From Streptomyces katrae (GTDB lineage: Bacteria; Actinomycetota; Actinomycetes; Streptomycetales; Streptomycetaceae): a DNA stretch of 64,000 nucleotides. Under the pieces are notes generated by a model. The model was not told where the DNA came from and did no database searches. It worked only from the letters and a program-made list of their open reading frames with translations. The DNA lies in the NCBI RefSeq assembly GCF_002028425.1, contig NZ_CP020042.1, positions 4,563,560-4,627,559 on the forward strand, written 5' to 3'. Positions 48,008 to 56,440 of this stretch are shown here, piece after piece (position 1 is the first letter of the stretch; every line of letters starts with the position of its first letter). Position numbers and translations under genes: made by a program.

Positions 48008-49016
48008 GCCAGTGCTCGATCCCGTCCAGCAGCTTCGCCTTGACCTCCTCCGGCGCCGCCGAACCCCGCACCGACTGGCGGGCCAGCTCGGCGAGCTCCT
48101 CGTCCGTGAAGGCGTGGTGGCGGCGCGCGATCTCGTACTGGGCCGCCAGCCGCGAACCGAAGAGCAGCGGGTCGTCCGCGCCCAGGGCCATCGGCACCCC
48201 GGCCTCGAAGAGGGTGCGCAGCGGGACGTCCTCGGGCCGCTCGTAGACGCCGAGCGCGACATTGGACGCCGGGCAGACCTCGCAGGTGATCTGCCGGTCC
48301 GCGAGCCGCTTCAGCAGCCGCGGGTCCTCGGCGGCCCGGACACCGTGCCCGATGCGGGAGGCGTGCAGGTCGTCGAGGCAGTCGCGGACCGAGGCCGGTC
48401 CGGTCAGCTCACCGCCGTGCGGGGCCGCCAGCAGACCGCCCTCGCGGGCGATGGCGAAGGCCCGGTCGAAGTCGCGGGCCATGCCGCGGCGCTCGTCGTT
48501 GGAGAGGCCGAAGCCGACGATCCCCCGGTCGGCGTACCGGACGGCCAGCCGGGCCAGGGTGCGGGCGTCCAGGGGGTGCTTCATCCGGTTGGCGGCGATC
48601 AGCACCCGCATGCCCAGCCCCGTCTCCCGGGAGGCGGCGTCGACGGCGTCGAGGATGATCTCCACGGCCGGGATCATGCCGCCGAGCAGCGGGGCGTAGG
48701 AGGTGGGGTCCACCTGGATCTCCAGCCAGCCGCTGCCGTCCCGGACGTCCTCCTCGGCGGCCTCGCGGACCAGCCGCCGGATGTCCTCGGGCTCCCGCAG
48801 GCAGGAGCGGGCGGCGTCGTAGAGCCGCTGGAAGCGGAACCAGCCGCGTTCGTCGGTGGCCCGCAGCTTGGGCGGCTCGCCGGCGGTCAGTGCGTCCGGC
48901 AGCCGGACGCCGTACTTGTCGGCCAGCTCCAGCAGGGTCGACGGGCGCATCGAGCCGGTGAAGTGCAGGTGCAGGTGGGCCTTCGGCAGAAGCGTGAGAT
49001 CGCGTACGTGCTCCAT
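47997..49016 (-). CDS. add: adenosine deaminase
   Basis: This 339-residue zinc enzyme deaminates adenosine or deoxyadenosine. It has the metal HxH in KAHLHLHFTGS, HGGELTG with catalytic Glu, SRIGHGVRA with His, and the metal Asp in LGADDPLLF. The ATG at 49016 begins the family N-terminus; a few upstream codons to 49034 are possible. The substrate could also be an adenine-type compound, but the length and motifs fit true ADA. Confidence 0.93.
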   Translation of the reverse strand: MEHVRDLTLLPKAHLHLHFTGSMRPSTLLELADKYGVRLPDALTAGEPPKLRATDERGWFRFQRLYDAARSCLREPEDIRRLVREAAEEDVRDGSGWLEIQVDPTSYAPLLGGMIPAVEIILDAVDAASRETGLGMRVLIAANRMKHPLDARTLARLAVRYADRGIVGFGLSNDERRGMARDFDRAFAIAREGGLLAAPHGGELTGPASVRDCLDDLHASRIGHGVRAAEDPRLLKRLADRQITCEVCPASNVALGVYERPEDVPLRTLFEAGVPMALGADDPLLFGSRLAAQYEIARRHHAFTDEELAELARQSVRGSAAPEEVKAKLLDGIEHWLSG

Positions 49017-49146
49017 CTGGTGATCCTGCCGCATCGGTCATCCGATTGGCAGGGGATTACCTGAACGGGACATTGCCCGAACATGAATCTGACGCCCGGC
49101 GGGGCCCCGGCGACCCCGGGCGGCCCCCGGCGGGGGCCGGAAACGC

Positions 49147-49184
49147 CGGAGCGGCGCCGCCCCCGGTGGGACGGCGCCGCTCCG
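49147..49184 (-). terminator. 13-bp terminator hairpin after aspC
   Basis: Bases 49147-49159 pair perfectly with 49172-49184 around a 12-base loop, 10 bp past the aspC stop. Confidence 0.85.
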
Positions 49185-49193
49185 CGGGGTGCC

Positions 49194-50420
49194 TCAGGCC
49201 TTGGCCTCGGCCAGGAGGTTCTGGATCCGGGTCACGCCCTCGACCAGGTCCTCGTCGCCCAGGGCGTACGAAAGGCGCAGGTAGCCGGGGGTGCCGAAGG
49301 CCTCACCGGGGACGACGGCGACCTCGGCCTCGTCCAGGATCAGCGCGGCGAGCTCGACCGAGGTCTGCGGGCGCTTGCCGCGGATCTCCTTGCCGAGCAG
49401 CTCCTTGACCGACGGGTACGCGTAGAACGCGCCCTCGGGGGTCGGGCAGAAGACGCCGTCGATCTCGTTCAGCATCTTGACCATCGTCTGGCGGCGGCGG
49501 TCGAAGGCCTTGCGCATCTCCGCGACGGCCTCCAGGTCGCCCGATACGGCGGCCAGCGCGGCGACCTGCGCCACGTTGGAGACGTTGGAGGTGGCGTGCG
49601 ACTGCAGGTTGGTCGCGGCCTTGATGACGTCCTGCGGGGCGATGACCCAGCCCACGCGCCAGCCCGTCATCGCGTACGTCTTGGCGACGCCGTTGACGAC
49701 GATGCACTTGTCGCGCAGGGCCGGGACCAGCACGGGCAGCGAGGTGAACTTCGCGTCGCCGTAGACCAGGTGCTCGTAGATCTCGTCGGTCAGCACCCAC
49801 AGGCCGTGCCCGGCGGCCCACTCGCCGATCGCGCGGGCGTCGTCCTCGCTGTACACGGCACCCGTCGGGTTGGACGGGGAGACGAACAGGACGACCTTGG
49901 TGCGCTCGGTGCGCGCCGCCTCCAGCTGCTCGACGGAGACCCGGTACCCGGTGGTCTCGTCGGCGACGACCTCGACCGGGACGCCGCCGGCGAGGCGGAT
50001 CGACTCCGGGTAGGTGGTCCAGTACGGGGCCGGGACGATGACCTCGTCGCCCGGGTCGAGGATCGCCGCGAAGGCCTCGTAGATGGCCTGCTTGCCGCCG
50101 TTGGTCACCAGGACCTGCGACGCGTCCACCTCGTAGCCGGAGTCGCGCAGCGTCTTGGCGGCGATGGCCTTCTTGAGCTCGGGCAGACCGCCGGCCGGCG
50201 TGTAGCGGTGGAACTTCGGGTCGCGGCAGGCCGCGACCGCCGCCTCGACGATGTAGTCCGGAGTCGGGAAGTCGGGCTCGCCCGCGCCGAAGCCGATCAC
50301 CGGGCGCCCGGCGGCCTTGAGGGCCTTGGCCTTGGCGTCGACGGCGAGGGTCGCGGACTCGGAAATGGCGCCGATACGGGCGGACACCCGGCGCTCGGAG
50401 GAAGGCGTTGCAGAGGTCAT
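49194..50420 (-). CDS. aspC: aspartate aminotransferase (class I PLP)
   Basis: This 408-residue enzyme exchanges amino groups between aspartate and 2-oxoglutarate. The PLP Lys is Lys247 in [26 protein letters not shown] binds the cofactor, and the Arg in GWRVGW holds the substrate carboxylate. The Iγ subgroup N-terminus [20 protein letters not shown] is visible. The ATG at 50420 starts it; the longer frame is antisense-noise. It diverges from the tRNA-Trp/secE region. Confidence 0.93.
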   Translation of the reverse strand: MTSATPSSERRVSARIGAISESATLAVDAKAKALKAAGRPVIGFGAGEPDFPTPDYIVEAAVAACRDPKFHRYTPAGGLPELKKAIAAKTLRDSGYEVDASQVLVTNGGKQAIYEAFAAILDPGDEVIVPAPYWTTYPESIRLAGGVPVEVVADETTGYRVSVEQLEAARTERTKVVLFVSPSNPTGAVYSEDDARAIGEWAAGHGLWVLTDEIYEHLVYGDAKFTSLPVLVPALRDKCIVVNGVAKTYAMTGWRVGWVIAPQDVIKAATNLQSHATSNVSNVAQVAALAAVSGDLEAVAEMRKAFDRRRQTMVKMLNEIDGVFCPTPEGAFYAYPSVKELLGKEIRGKRPQTSVELAALILDEAEVAVVPGEAFGTPGYLRLSYALGDEDLVEGVTRIQNLLAEAKA

Positions 50421-50612
50421 GCGGCCAATCGTCCCAGACGCTCCGGAAGCCCCGCACACCGTTTCAGTCACCGGACGGAGCAGGTCCGGATGTTCTCTGT
50501 TCGACGTCGGGCCCAGGACCACGTATGCTCTGCTGTCGTTGGTCCTCACCAAACGCCCCGGGGCGTGAGCACTCCGTGCACTCGTCCGGATGCGGTAGGT
50601 TGGGGAGCGCAA

Positions 50613-50685
50613 AGGGTCGTAGCTCAATTGGTAGAGCACTGGTCTCCAAAACCAGCGGTTGGGGGTTCGAGTCCCTCCGGCCCTG
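50613..50685 (+). tRNA. tRNA-Trp (anticodon CCA)
   Basis: This 73-nt tRNA has the acceptor stem AGGGTCG/CGGCCCT, anticodon CCA at 50646-50648 in loop CTCCAAA, and T-arm GGGTTCGAGTCCC. It directly precedes secE, as in most actinobacteria. CCA is not encoded. Confidence 0.97.
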
Positions 50686-50790
50686 CTCCACACTCCTTCT
50701 CGGATGTGTGCGCAGGTACGTATTTCGATGCAACGCCGTGCGGCGCAACCGGGCGCGGCTACGGCCACGACCCGGATTCAGGTGAGAGAC

Positions 50791-51072
50791 GTGACGGACG
50801 CCCTGGGCTCCATCGACATGCCTGACGCCGACAGCGACACCCGCGAGAAGAAGGCCCGCAAGGGCGGCAAGCGCGGGAAGAAGGGCCCCCTGGGCCGCCT
50901 CGCGCTTTTCTACCGCCAGATCGTCGCGGAACTCCGCAAGGTCGTCTGGCCCACGCGAAACCAGCTCACGACGTACACCAGCGTGGTGATTGTCTTCGTC
51001 GTCATCATGATCGGTCTGGTGACCGTGATTGACTATGGGTTCCAGCAAGCCATCAAGTTCGTCTTCGGCTGA
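50791..51072 (+). CDS. secE: preprotein translocase subunit SecE
   Basis: This 93-residue membrane protein clamps SecY in the translocon. A Lys/Arg-rich cytoplasmic segment (about 20-42) is followed by the amphipathic helix FYRQIVAELRKVVWPTRNQL and a single membrane helix (VVIVFVVIMIGLVTVIDYGF). The GTG at 50791 has GGTGAGAG upstream. A longer frame from 50659 runs into tRNA-Trp and is rejected. Confidence 0.95.
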   Translation: MTDALGSIDMPDADSDTREKKARKGGKRGKKGPLGRLALFYRQIVAELRKVVWPTRNQLTTYTSVVIVFVVIMIGLVTVIDYGFQQAIKFVFG

Positions 51073-51156
51073 TCCCCGCGGAGGGCGGCGCCTTGATGGG
51101 TGCCGCCCCTTTTCGCATGTTCCACCACCTTTTGTATCCAGGAAGAAGCAGCCACC

Positions 51157-52071
51157 GTGTCTGACCCGAACCTGAACGCGAGCCACGACTCCGTCGAGTC
51201 CGTCGAGGACGAGCTCGACATCGTCGAGGCGGCAGACGCTGTGGACCCCGACGAGGCCGAGCTCGCCGACGCCGAGGCCGGCATCGCCGCCGAGGAGGCC
51301 GCGCTGCACGTCGAGGACGCTGACGACGAGGCCGAGGCCGACGAGGACTCCGAGGACGAGGGCGTCGAGGACTCCGAGGACGAGGGCGACGTCGAGGACG
51401 CCGCTCCGGCCGAGGACGCGGAGGAGGCCGAGGAGGCCGCTCCCGCCGAGCCCGTCGACCCGATCCAGGCCCTGCGCGACGAGCTGCGCCTGCTCCCCGG
51501 CGAGTGGTACGTGATCCACACCTACGCGGGCTACGAGAAGCGCGTGAAGGCGAACCTGGAGCAGCGTGCCGTCTCGCTGAACGTCGAGGAGTTCATCTAC
51601 CAGGCCGAGGTGCCCGAGGAAGAGATCGTCCAGATCAAGAACGGCGAGCGCAAGAACGTCCGGCAGAACAAGCTGCCCGGCTACGTTCTCGTCCGCATGG
51701 ACCTGACGAACGAGTCCTGGGGCGTCGTCCGCAACACCCCCGGCGTCACCGGCTTCGTCGGCAACGCGTACGACCCGTACCCGCTGACCCTGGACGAGAT
51801 CGTCAAGATGCTCGCCCCGGAGGCGCAGGAGAAGGCCGCCAAGCAGGCCGCCGAGGAAGCCGGTCTCCCGGCCCCCGCCGTCAAGCGCACCATCGAGGTC
51901 CTGGACTTCGAGGTCGGCGACTCGGTCACCGTCACCGACGGCCCGTTCGCGACGCTCCAGGCGACGATCAACGAGATCAACCCGGACTCGAAGAAGGTCA
52001 AGGGCCTCGTCGAGATCTTCGGCCGCGAGACCCCGGTCGAGCTGAGCTTCGACCAGATTCAGAAGAACTGA
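51157..52071 (+). CDS. nusG: transcription antitermination/termination factor NusG with acidic N-terminus
   Basis: This 304-residue factor binds RNA polymerase and Rho. The NGN domain runs about 115-210 ([52 protein letters not shown] in two runs). The KOW domain lies at about 248-300 ([22 protein letters not shown]). The first ~105 residues are almost wholly acidic (Glu/Asp-rich), longer than the E. coli protein (about 180 residues). The GTG at 51157 follows GGAAGAA. It lies 84 bp after secE. Confidence 0.95.
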   Translation: MSDPNLNASHDSVESVEDELDIVEAADAVDPDEAELADAEAGIAAEEAALHVEDADDEAEADEDSEDEGVEDSEDEGDVEDAAPAEDAEEAEEAAPAEPVDPIQALRDELRLLPGEWYVIHTYAGYEKRVKANLEQRAVSLNVEEFIYQAEVPEEEIVQIKNGERKNVRQNKLPGYVLVRMDLTNESWGVVRNTPGVTGFVGNAYDPYPLTLDEIVKMLAPEAQEKAAKQAAEEAGLPAPAVKRTIEVLDFEVGDSVTVTDGPFATLQATINEINPDSKKVKGLVEIFGRETPVELSFDQIQKN

Positions 52072-52098
52072 TCCAGATCTTCTGAGCGACGCTTCCGA

Positions 52099-52146
52099 AG
52101 CAGGTCAGACCAGCCCGAAAAGGCGGTCTGACCTGCTCGGTTTTTA
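52099..52146 (+). terminator. intrinsic terminator between nusG and rplK
   Basis: Bases 52099-52111 pair perfectly (13 bp) with 52125-52137, followed by CGGTTTTT. It separates secE-nusG from rplK-rplA. Confidence 0.92.
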
Positions 52147-52171
52147 GCCCCGCACCGATACCCGTTATCGT
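52143..52171 (+). promoter_or_regulatory. possible rplK-rplA promoter
   Basis: TATCGT at 52166-52171 with a weak TTTAGC at 52143-52148 (17-bp spacer). A 70-base leader would follow before the rplK ATG, with room for the L1 autoregulatory site, which I could not identify by eye. Confidence 0.35.
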
Positions 52172-52241
52172 GGTGCGGTATGCCTCCATCCGGATGACCG
52201 GAAGGCGGCTGGAAAACTCTCACTAGGACCCGGAGAGAGCA

Positions 52242-52676
52242 ATGCCTCCCAAGAAGAAGAAGGTCACGGGGCTTATCAAGCTCCAGATCAAGGCCGGTGC
52301 GGCCAACCCGGCTCCGCCGGTCGGCCCCGCGCTCGGTCAGCACGGCGTCAACATCATGGAGTTCTGCAAGGCCTACAACGCCGCGACCGAGTCGCAGCGT
52401 GGCATGGTCGTGCCGGTGGAGATCACGGTCTACGAGGACCGTTCCTTCACCTTCATCACCAAGACCCCGCCGGCCGCGCGCCTCATCCTGAAGCACGCGG
52501 GCATCGAGAAGGGCTCCGGCGAGCCGCACAAGACCAAGGTCGCGAAGCTCACGCGTGACCAGGTCCGCGAGATCGCCACGATCAAGATGCCCGACCTCAA
52601 CGCGAACGACCTGGACGCCGCCGAGAAGATCATCGCCGGCACCGCCCGTTCCATGGGTGTCACGATCGAGGGCTGA
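52242..52676 (+). CDS. rplK: 50S ribosomal protein L11
   Basis: This 144-residue protein of the GTPase-associated centre has the family N-terminal domain ([30 protein letters not shown] in two runs, with the PPVGPALG loop) and the C-terminal rRNA-binding domain ([46 protein letters not shown]). L11 also affects the stringent response through RelA. The ATG follows GGAGAGAG. Confidence 0.98.
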   Translation: MPPKKKKVTGLIKLQIKAGAANPAPPVGPALGQHGVNIMEFCKAYNAATESQRGMVVPVEITVYEDRSFTFITKTPPAARLILKHAGIEKGSGEPHKTKVAKLTRDQVREIATIKMPDLNANDLDAAEKIIAGTARSMGVTIEG

Positions 52677-52762
52677 TCAGCCCCTCGCAGTTCCCCAGTG
52701 GTAGGGCCAAGCGCTGGTCCGTACCACGACTCCATGCCTGAAGCACTTACACAGGAGCAGAA

Positions 52763-53491
52763 GTGAAGCGCAGCAAGACTCTCCGCGCTGCGGACGCCAA
52801 GGTCGACCGGGAGAAGCTCTACGCTCCCCTCGAGGCCGTCCGTCTCGCCAAGGAGACCAGCACCACCAAGTTCGACGCCACCGTCGAGGTTGCCTTCCGC
52901 CTGGGTGTCGACCCGCGCAAGGCCGACCAGATGGTCCGCGGCACCGTGAACCTCCCGCACGGCACCGGTAAGACCGCCCGGGTCCTGGTCTTCGCGACCG
53001 GTGACCGTGCTGCGGCCGCGGAAGCCGCCGGCGCCGACATCGTCGGCGACGACGAGCTGATCAACGAGATCGCCAAGGGCAACCGCCTCAACGAGTTCGA
53101 CGCCGTCGTGGCGACCCCGGACCTCATGGGCAAGGTCGGCCGCCTCGGCCGCGTGCTCGGTCCGCGTGGTCTCATGCCGAACCCGAAGACCGGCACCGTC
53201 ACCATGGACGTCGCCAAGGCTGTCACCGACATCAAGGGTGGCAAGATCGAGTTCCGCGTCGACAAGCACTCGAACCTGCACTTCATCATCGGCAAGGTCT
53301 CCTTCTCCGATGAGCAGCTGGTCGAGAACTACGCGGCGGCGCTGGACGAGATCGTCCGTCTGAAGCCGTCCGCCGCCAAGGGCCGCTACATCAAGAAGGC
53401 CGCCCTGAGCACCACGATGGGCCCCGGCATCCAGCTGGACTCCAACCGCACCCGGAACCTCCTCGTCGAGGAAGACCCGGCCGCGGTCTGA
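52763..53491 (+). CDS. rplA: 50S ribosomal protein L1
   Basis: This 242-residue protein of the L1 stalk is likely an autogenous repressor of the rplKA mRNA, as in other bacteria. It has [25 protein letters not shown], the [22 protein letters not shown] motif (in two runs) and a C-terminal [20 protein letters not shown]. The GTG start has AGGAG upstream. A strong hairpin follows. Confidence 0.98.
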   Translation: MKRSKTLRAADAKVDREKLYAPLEAVRLAKETSTTKFDATVEVAFRLGVDPRKADQMVRGTVNLPHGTGKTARVLVFATGDRAAAAEAAGADIVGDDELINEIAKGNRLNEFDAVVATPDLMGKVGRLGRVLGPRGLMPNPKTGTVTMDVAKAVTDIKGGKIEFRVDKHSNLHFIIGKVSFSDEQLVENYAAALDEIVRLKPSAAKGRYIKKAALSTTMGPGIQLDSNRTRNLLVEEDPAAV

Positions 53492-53518
53492 GCCTGACGG
53501 CTCTCGCCTTTCTGGCTG

Positions 53519-53566
53519 AACCGGCCCCCCGCCTCCCTCACGGGAAGCGGGGGGCCGGTTTCGTTT
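53519..53566 (+). terminator. 14-bp terminator hairpin after rplA
   Basis: Bases 53519-53532 pair perfectly with 53547-53560, followed by TCGTTT. It lies 28 bp after the stop. Confidence 0.9.
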
Positions 53567-53657
53567 GCCCCGGGGCGCCCGAAATCCCATGCGACTTTCC
53601 CGTCCCTTTACCGTAGGGTCGGACGGTTGATCGATTCGCACCAGGGGTGGGGACTCC

Positions 53658-54539
53658 ATGCTCGTGTACCGCAAGAAGACCGCCATGGCCGCACTGGCCG
53701 CCGTACTGCTCGTGGGCGGGGCCACGACCGCCTGCGAGGGCGGCAAGAAGGACGACGGGGGCAAGGCCGCGGCCGCGACCCCCTCCGCCGCCGCGCCGGC
53801 GGCCGGCAAGCCGGCCCAGGGAGCCGCGGACGCCGCACCGGCCGCGTACCTGGAGAAGGTGAAGAAGAAGTCCGAGGAGATCACCTCGCTGCGCTACACC
53901 ATGACCGGCACCGCGCAGGGCAAGCCGGTCAACGCGGACGTCTCTCTGCGCATCAAGCCGTCCGTGGCCATGGCCATGAAGATGACCGCGCCGGGCGAGG
54001 ACGGTGCGGTGGAGATCCGTCTCGTCGACGGGGTCATGTACATGGGCTCCGAGGGTGCCTGGCTGAAGATCGACGTGAAGAGCGCGAACCCGGAGGCCGC
54101 CAAGCAGCTGGACGGCCTCGGCGCCGGGTCGGGCAACGCCGCCGAGAACCCGGGCGACCGCGCCGGTGACCTGCTGGGCGCCAAGGACCTCAAGACCGTC
54201 GGCGAGGAGACCATCGACGGCGTGAAGACCCGGCACGTCTCCGGCACGGTCACCATCGAGCAGATGCGGGCCTCCCTCGCCACCCTCACTCCCGAGGCCA
54301 AGGAACGCCAGGAGAAGTCCATCCAGAAGCTGGAGGGCGAGGGCATCAAGAGCATGAACATGGACATGTGGATCGACGAGAGCGACCACACCAAGCAGGT
54401 CCGCACCCGCGCCGAGGCGGCCAAGGGTCCGATGGACATGACGATGAAGTTCCTGGACTACAACAAGCCGGTCGACATCGCCGCCCCGCCGGCCGACCAG
54501 GTCATGGACCTCGGCGCCAAGGGCTCCGGCCAGGGCTGA
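53658..54539 (+). CDS. exported lipoprotein of the LppX/LprG (LolA-like) type
   Basis: This 293-residue lipoprotein has a signal peptide and lipobox GGATTAC (Cys26) followed by a Lys/Gly/Ala-rich linker. The rest is LolA/LprG-like: AYLEKVKKKSEEITSLRYTMTG, then beta strands with VDGVMYMGSEGAWLKID and AAPPADQVMDL at the end. Mycobacterial relatives carry lipids; here the ligand is unknown. It has GGGGTGGGG upstream and its own terminator, inserted between rplA and rplJ, a position conserved in Streptomyces as I recall. Confidence 0.82.
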   Translation: MLVYRKKTAMAALAAVLLVGGATTACEGGKKDDGGKAAAATPSAAAPAAGKPAQGAADAAPAAYLEKVKKKSEEITSLRYTMTGTAQGKPVNADVSLRIKPSVAMAMKMTAPGEDGAVEIRLVDGVMYMGSEGAWLKIDVKSANPEAAKQLDGLGAGSGNAAENPGDRAGDLLGAKDLKTVGEETIDGVKTRHVSGTVTIEQMRASLATLTPEAKERQEKSIQKLEGEGIKSMNMDMWIDESDHTKQVRTRAEAAKGPMDMTMKFLDYNKPVDIAAPPADQVMDLGAKGSGQG

Positions 54540-54546
54540 GTCCCGC

Positions 54547-54578
54547 CCTCCGGACCGGTCGGGGGGCCGGTCCGGAGG
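54547..54578 (+). terminator. 12-bp terminator hairpin after the lipoprotein gene
   Basis: CCTCCGGACCGG at 54547-54558 pairs with 54567-54578 around an 8-base loop, 8 bp past the stop. Confidence 0.88.
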
Positions 54579-54583
54579 ACGAT

Positions 54584-54613
54584 TTGCTCCGGCTCGCATC
54601 CTTCGCGTACTCT
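54584..54613 (+). promoter_or_regulatory. rplJL promoter
   Basis: TTGCTC at 54584-54589 and TACTCT at 54608-54613, 18-bp spacer. Transcription would begin near 54620 at the start of the L10 leader. Confidence 0.55.
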
Positions 54614-54614
54614 T

Positions 54615-54735
54615 CCACAGAAGCCAAAGACCGCTGGTCGTTGCTGTGCCCGACAAGGGTGCGGTGGCCGAAGGATCCGCTACTGCGGACGACCCGCGCA
54701 GGTGACTGTGGAATCGTTCCTGGACATTTTTCCGG
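54615..54735 (+). ncRNA. ribosomal protein L10 leader
   Basis: The mRNA leader of rplJ has the features of the L10 leader: the GACCGCTGGTCGTTGCTG segment, the TCCGCTACTGCGGA hairpin (about 54676-54689), and GCAGGTGACTGTGG that closes with CCACAG at the 5' end. L10(L12)4 is expected to bind here and reduce rplJL expression. It is followed by a terminator-like hairpin at 54743, so control may act by attenuation. Confidence 0.85.
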
Positions 54736-54742
54736 TTGAGCT

Positions 54743-54772
54743 ACGCCCTGGCGCCTGCGCCGGGGCGTTTTG
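54743..54772 (+). terminator. attenuator hairpin between L10 leader and rplJ
   Basis: An 11-bp G+C-rich stem (54743-54753 with 54758-54768, one G-T pair) is followed by TTTTGT, upstream of the gene. It can end transcripts before rplJ, as in L10-leader attenuation systems. Confidence 0.75.
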
Positions 54773-54825
54773 TATGTCAGCCCCTTCTGAGCGGTCCTCA
54801 TCACCCGGAAGGAGGCCGACGCTCT

Positions 54826-55356
54826 ATGGCAAGGCCCGACAAGGCTGCCGACGTAGCCGAGCTTGAGGACAAGTTCCGCAGCTCCAGCGCCGTCGTGCTG
54901 ACCGAGTACCGGGGTCTCACCGTGAAGCAGCTCAAGACGCTGCGTCGTTCGCTCGGTGAGAACGCCCAGTACGCCGTGGTGAAGAACACGCTGACCAAGA
55001 TTGCGGCTAACAACGCCGGGATCACCTCGCTCGACGACCAGTTCACTGGTCCGACGGGTGCCGCCTTCATCACCGGTGACCCGGTGGAGTCGGCCAAGGG
55101 TCTTCGTGACTTCGCCAAGGAGAACCCGAACCTGATCATCAAGGGCGGTGTCCTTGATGGCAAGGCGCTGTCCGCCGATGACATCAAGAAGCTTGCGGAC
55201 CTCGAGTCCCGCGAGGTTCTGCTCAGCAAGCTGGCCGGCGCGTTCAAGGGCAAGCAGTCCCAGGCTGCCTCGCTCTTCCAGGCGCTGCCGTCGAAGTTCG
55301 TCCGCACTGCGGAAGCCCTTCGCGTCAAGCTCGCCGAGCAGGGCGGTGCCGAGTAA
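54826..55356 (+). CDS. rplJ: 50S ribosomal protein L10
   Basis: This 176-residue protein is the base of the L12 stalk and, bound to L12, the regulator of its own mRNA. It has [35 protein letters not shown], and FIKGG-like [12 protein letters not shown]. The ATG at 54826 has AAGGAGG upstream. A frame extension to 54736 passes through the attenuator and is rejected. Confidence 0.98.
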   Translation: MARPDKAADVAELEDKFRSSSAVVLTEYRGLTVKQLKTLRRSLGENAQYAVVKNTLTKIAANNAGITSLDDQFTGPTGAAFITGDPVESAKGLRDFAKENPNLIIKGGVLDGKALSADDIKKLADLESREVLLSKLAGAFKGKQSQAASLFQALPSKFVRTAEALRVKLAEQGGAE

Positions 55357-55466
55357 TTCGGCTCGCGCACTGATCTACGCCGCCTAGTGCGTGGGTCGTA
55401 GCGGGCCGTTACGCCCGCCTCTCTATACATCCGGCACCTGCCGAATTAGTGGAAGGATCGCCCATC

Positions 55467-55853
55467 ATGGCGAAGCTCTCTCAGGAAGACCTCCTCGCCC
55501 AGTTCGAGGAGATGACCCTCATCGAGCTCTCCGAGTTCGTGAAGGCCTTCGAGGAGAAGTTCGACGTCACCGCCGCCGCGGCCGTCGCCGTCGCCGCCCC
55601 GGGTGCCCCGGGCGCCGGTGCCGTGGCCGAGGTCGAGGAGAAGGACGAGTTCGACGTCATCCTCACCGCCGCCGGTGACAAGAAGATCCAGGTCATCAAG
55701 GTCGTGCGCGAGCTGACCTCCCTGGGTCTGAAGGAGGCCAAGGACCTCGTCGACGGCACCCCGAAGCCGGTCCTCGAGAAGGCCAACAAGGAAGCCGCTG
55801 ACAAGGCCGCTGAGGCCCTCAAGGCCGCTGGCGCCTCGGTCGAGGTCAAGTAA
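55467..55853 (+). CDS. rplL: 50S ribosomal protein L7/L12
   Basis: This 128-residue stalk protein has an N-terminal dimerisation domain ([20 protein letters not shown]), an Ala/Val hinge (about 35-55) and the factor-binding C-terminal domain ([20 protein letters not shown]). The GGAAGGA site precedes the ATG. A hairpin attenuator lies 30 bp downstream, reducing read-through to rpoB. Confidence 0.98.
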   Translation: MAKLSQEDLLAQFEEMTLIELSEFVKAFEEKFDVTAAAAVAVAAPGAPGAGAVAEVEEKDEFDVILTAAGDKKIQVIKVVRELTSLGLKEAKDLVDGTPKPVLEKANKEAADKAAEALKAAGASVEVK

Positions 55854-55883
55854 CACCTCTGAGGCCGCCTGACGGCCTCAACC

Positions 55884-55917
55884 AAGGGCGATCACCCGTA
55901 AGGGTGGTCGCCCTTTG
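55884..55917 (+). terminator. attenuator between rplL and rpoB
   Basis: A 14-bp stem (55884-55897 with 55902-55915, one G-T pair) around a GTAA loop ends in TTT. It is placed to lower ribosomal-operon read-through into rpoBC. Confidence 0.85.
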
Positions 55918-56231
55918 GCGTATTCGCAGTGCCTGACTTGCCCTGGTCTCGTTGGGGAGTAGGGTGATCTTCGTTGCCCCGACGCAGGGTCCGGAGATGA
56001 TCCGCTCGGAGCACGGGGCCTTGACGAACGGCCAGCGGCGCGCAATTCTCAGACCCGTCGCGAGGTCCCCCGGCTCGATCCGGGATCCGAGGCATGGATC
56101 GACTACGAAGAGGGCAGTACTGATACGCGCTCTGTGTACGGGCGCTGCGGCATCGGCTGCGGTGTTGGCTGGACGCGGTGTTGGTTGAGGACGTGGGGAA
56201 GGGCCTGTTGCCGGTTTCCGGAAACCTGGTC

Positions 56232-56260
56232 TGGACATCAGTGAGCCAAGTGGCTACACT
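56232..56260 (+). promoter_or_regulatory. rpoB promoter
   Basis: TGGACA (56232-56237) and TACACT (56255-56260) with a 17-bp spacer is a near-consensus sigma-70-type (HrdB) promoter. Transcription would start near 56267, giving a leader of about 175 bases. Confidence 0.8.
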
Positions 56261-56440
56261 GACCCTTTGCGCTGCCTGTTAGCTGCCCCCTGCCCGTCGC
56301 CAGGGGCATGCCCACGCTCGAGCACACCGGATTGATACGCCCTGACCTGGTCTTTTAGTCCAGCTGGGGAGGCTCTGTCTTCTGTGTCGGCTGGGACCGG
56401 TACGCGCGTAGTGAGTCCGAGCCCTCGGAAGGACCCCCTC

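Larger units (their letters stand above)
55854..56440. other. rplL-rpoB intergenic region
   Basis: This 587-bp spacer holds the rplL attenuator (55884-55915), the rpoB promoter (56232-56260) and a ~175-base rpoB leader. Between 55920 and 56230 I see no gene or RNA; the leader has a small C-rich hairpin near 56280-56310 (GCCCCCTGCC region). Confidence 0.6.

Noticed and set aside
56384..56440. rpoB start at GTG 56384
   Set aside because: Adds 19 residues absent from the family; the TTG at 56441 has GGAAGGA at ideal distance and gives the known N-terminus.
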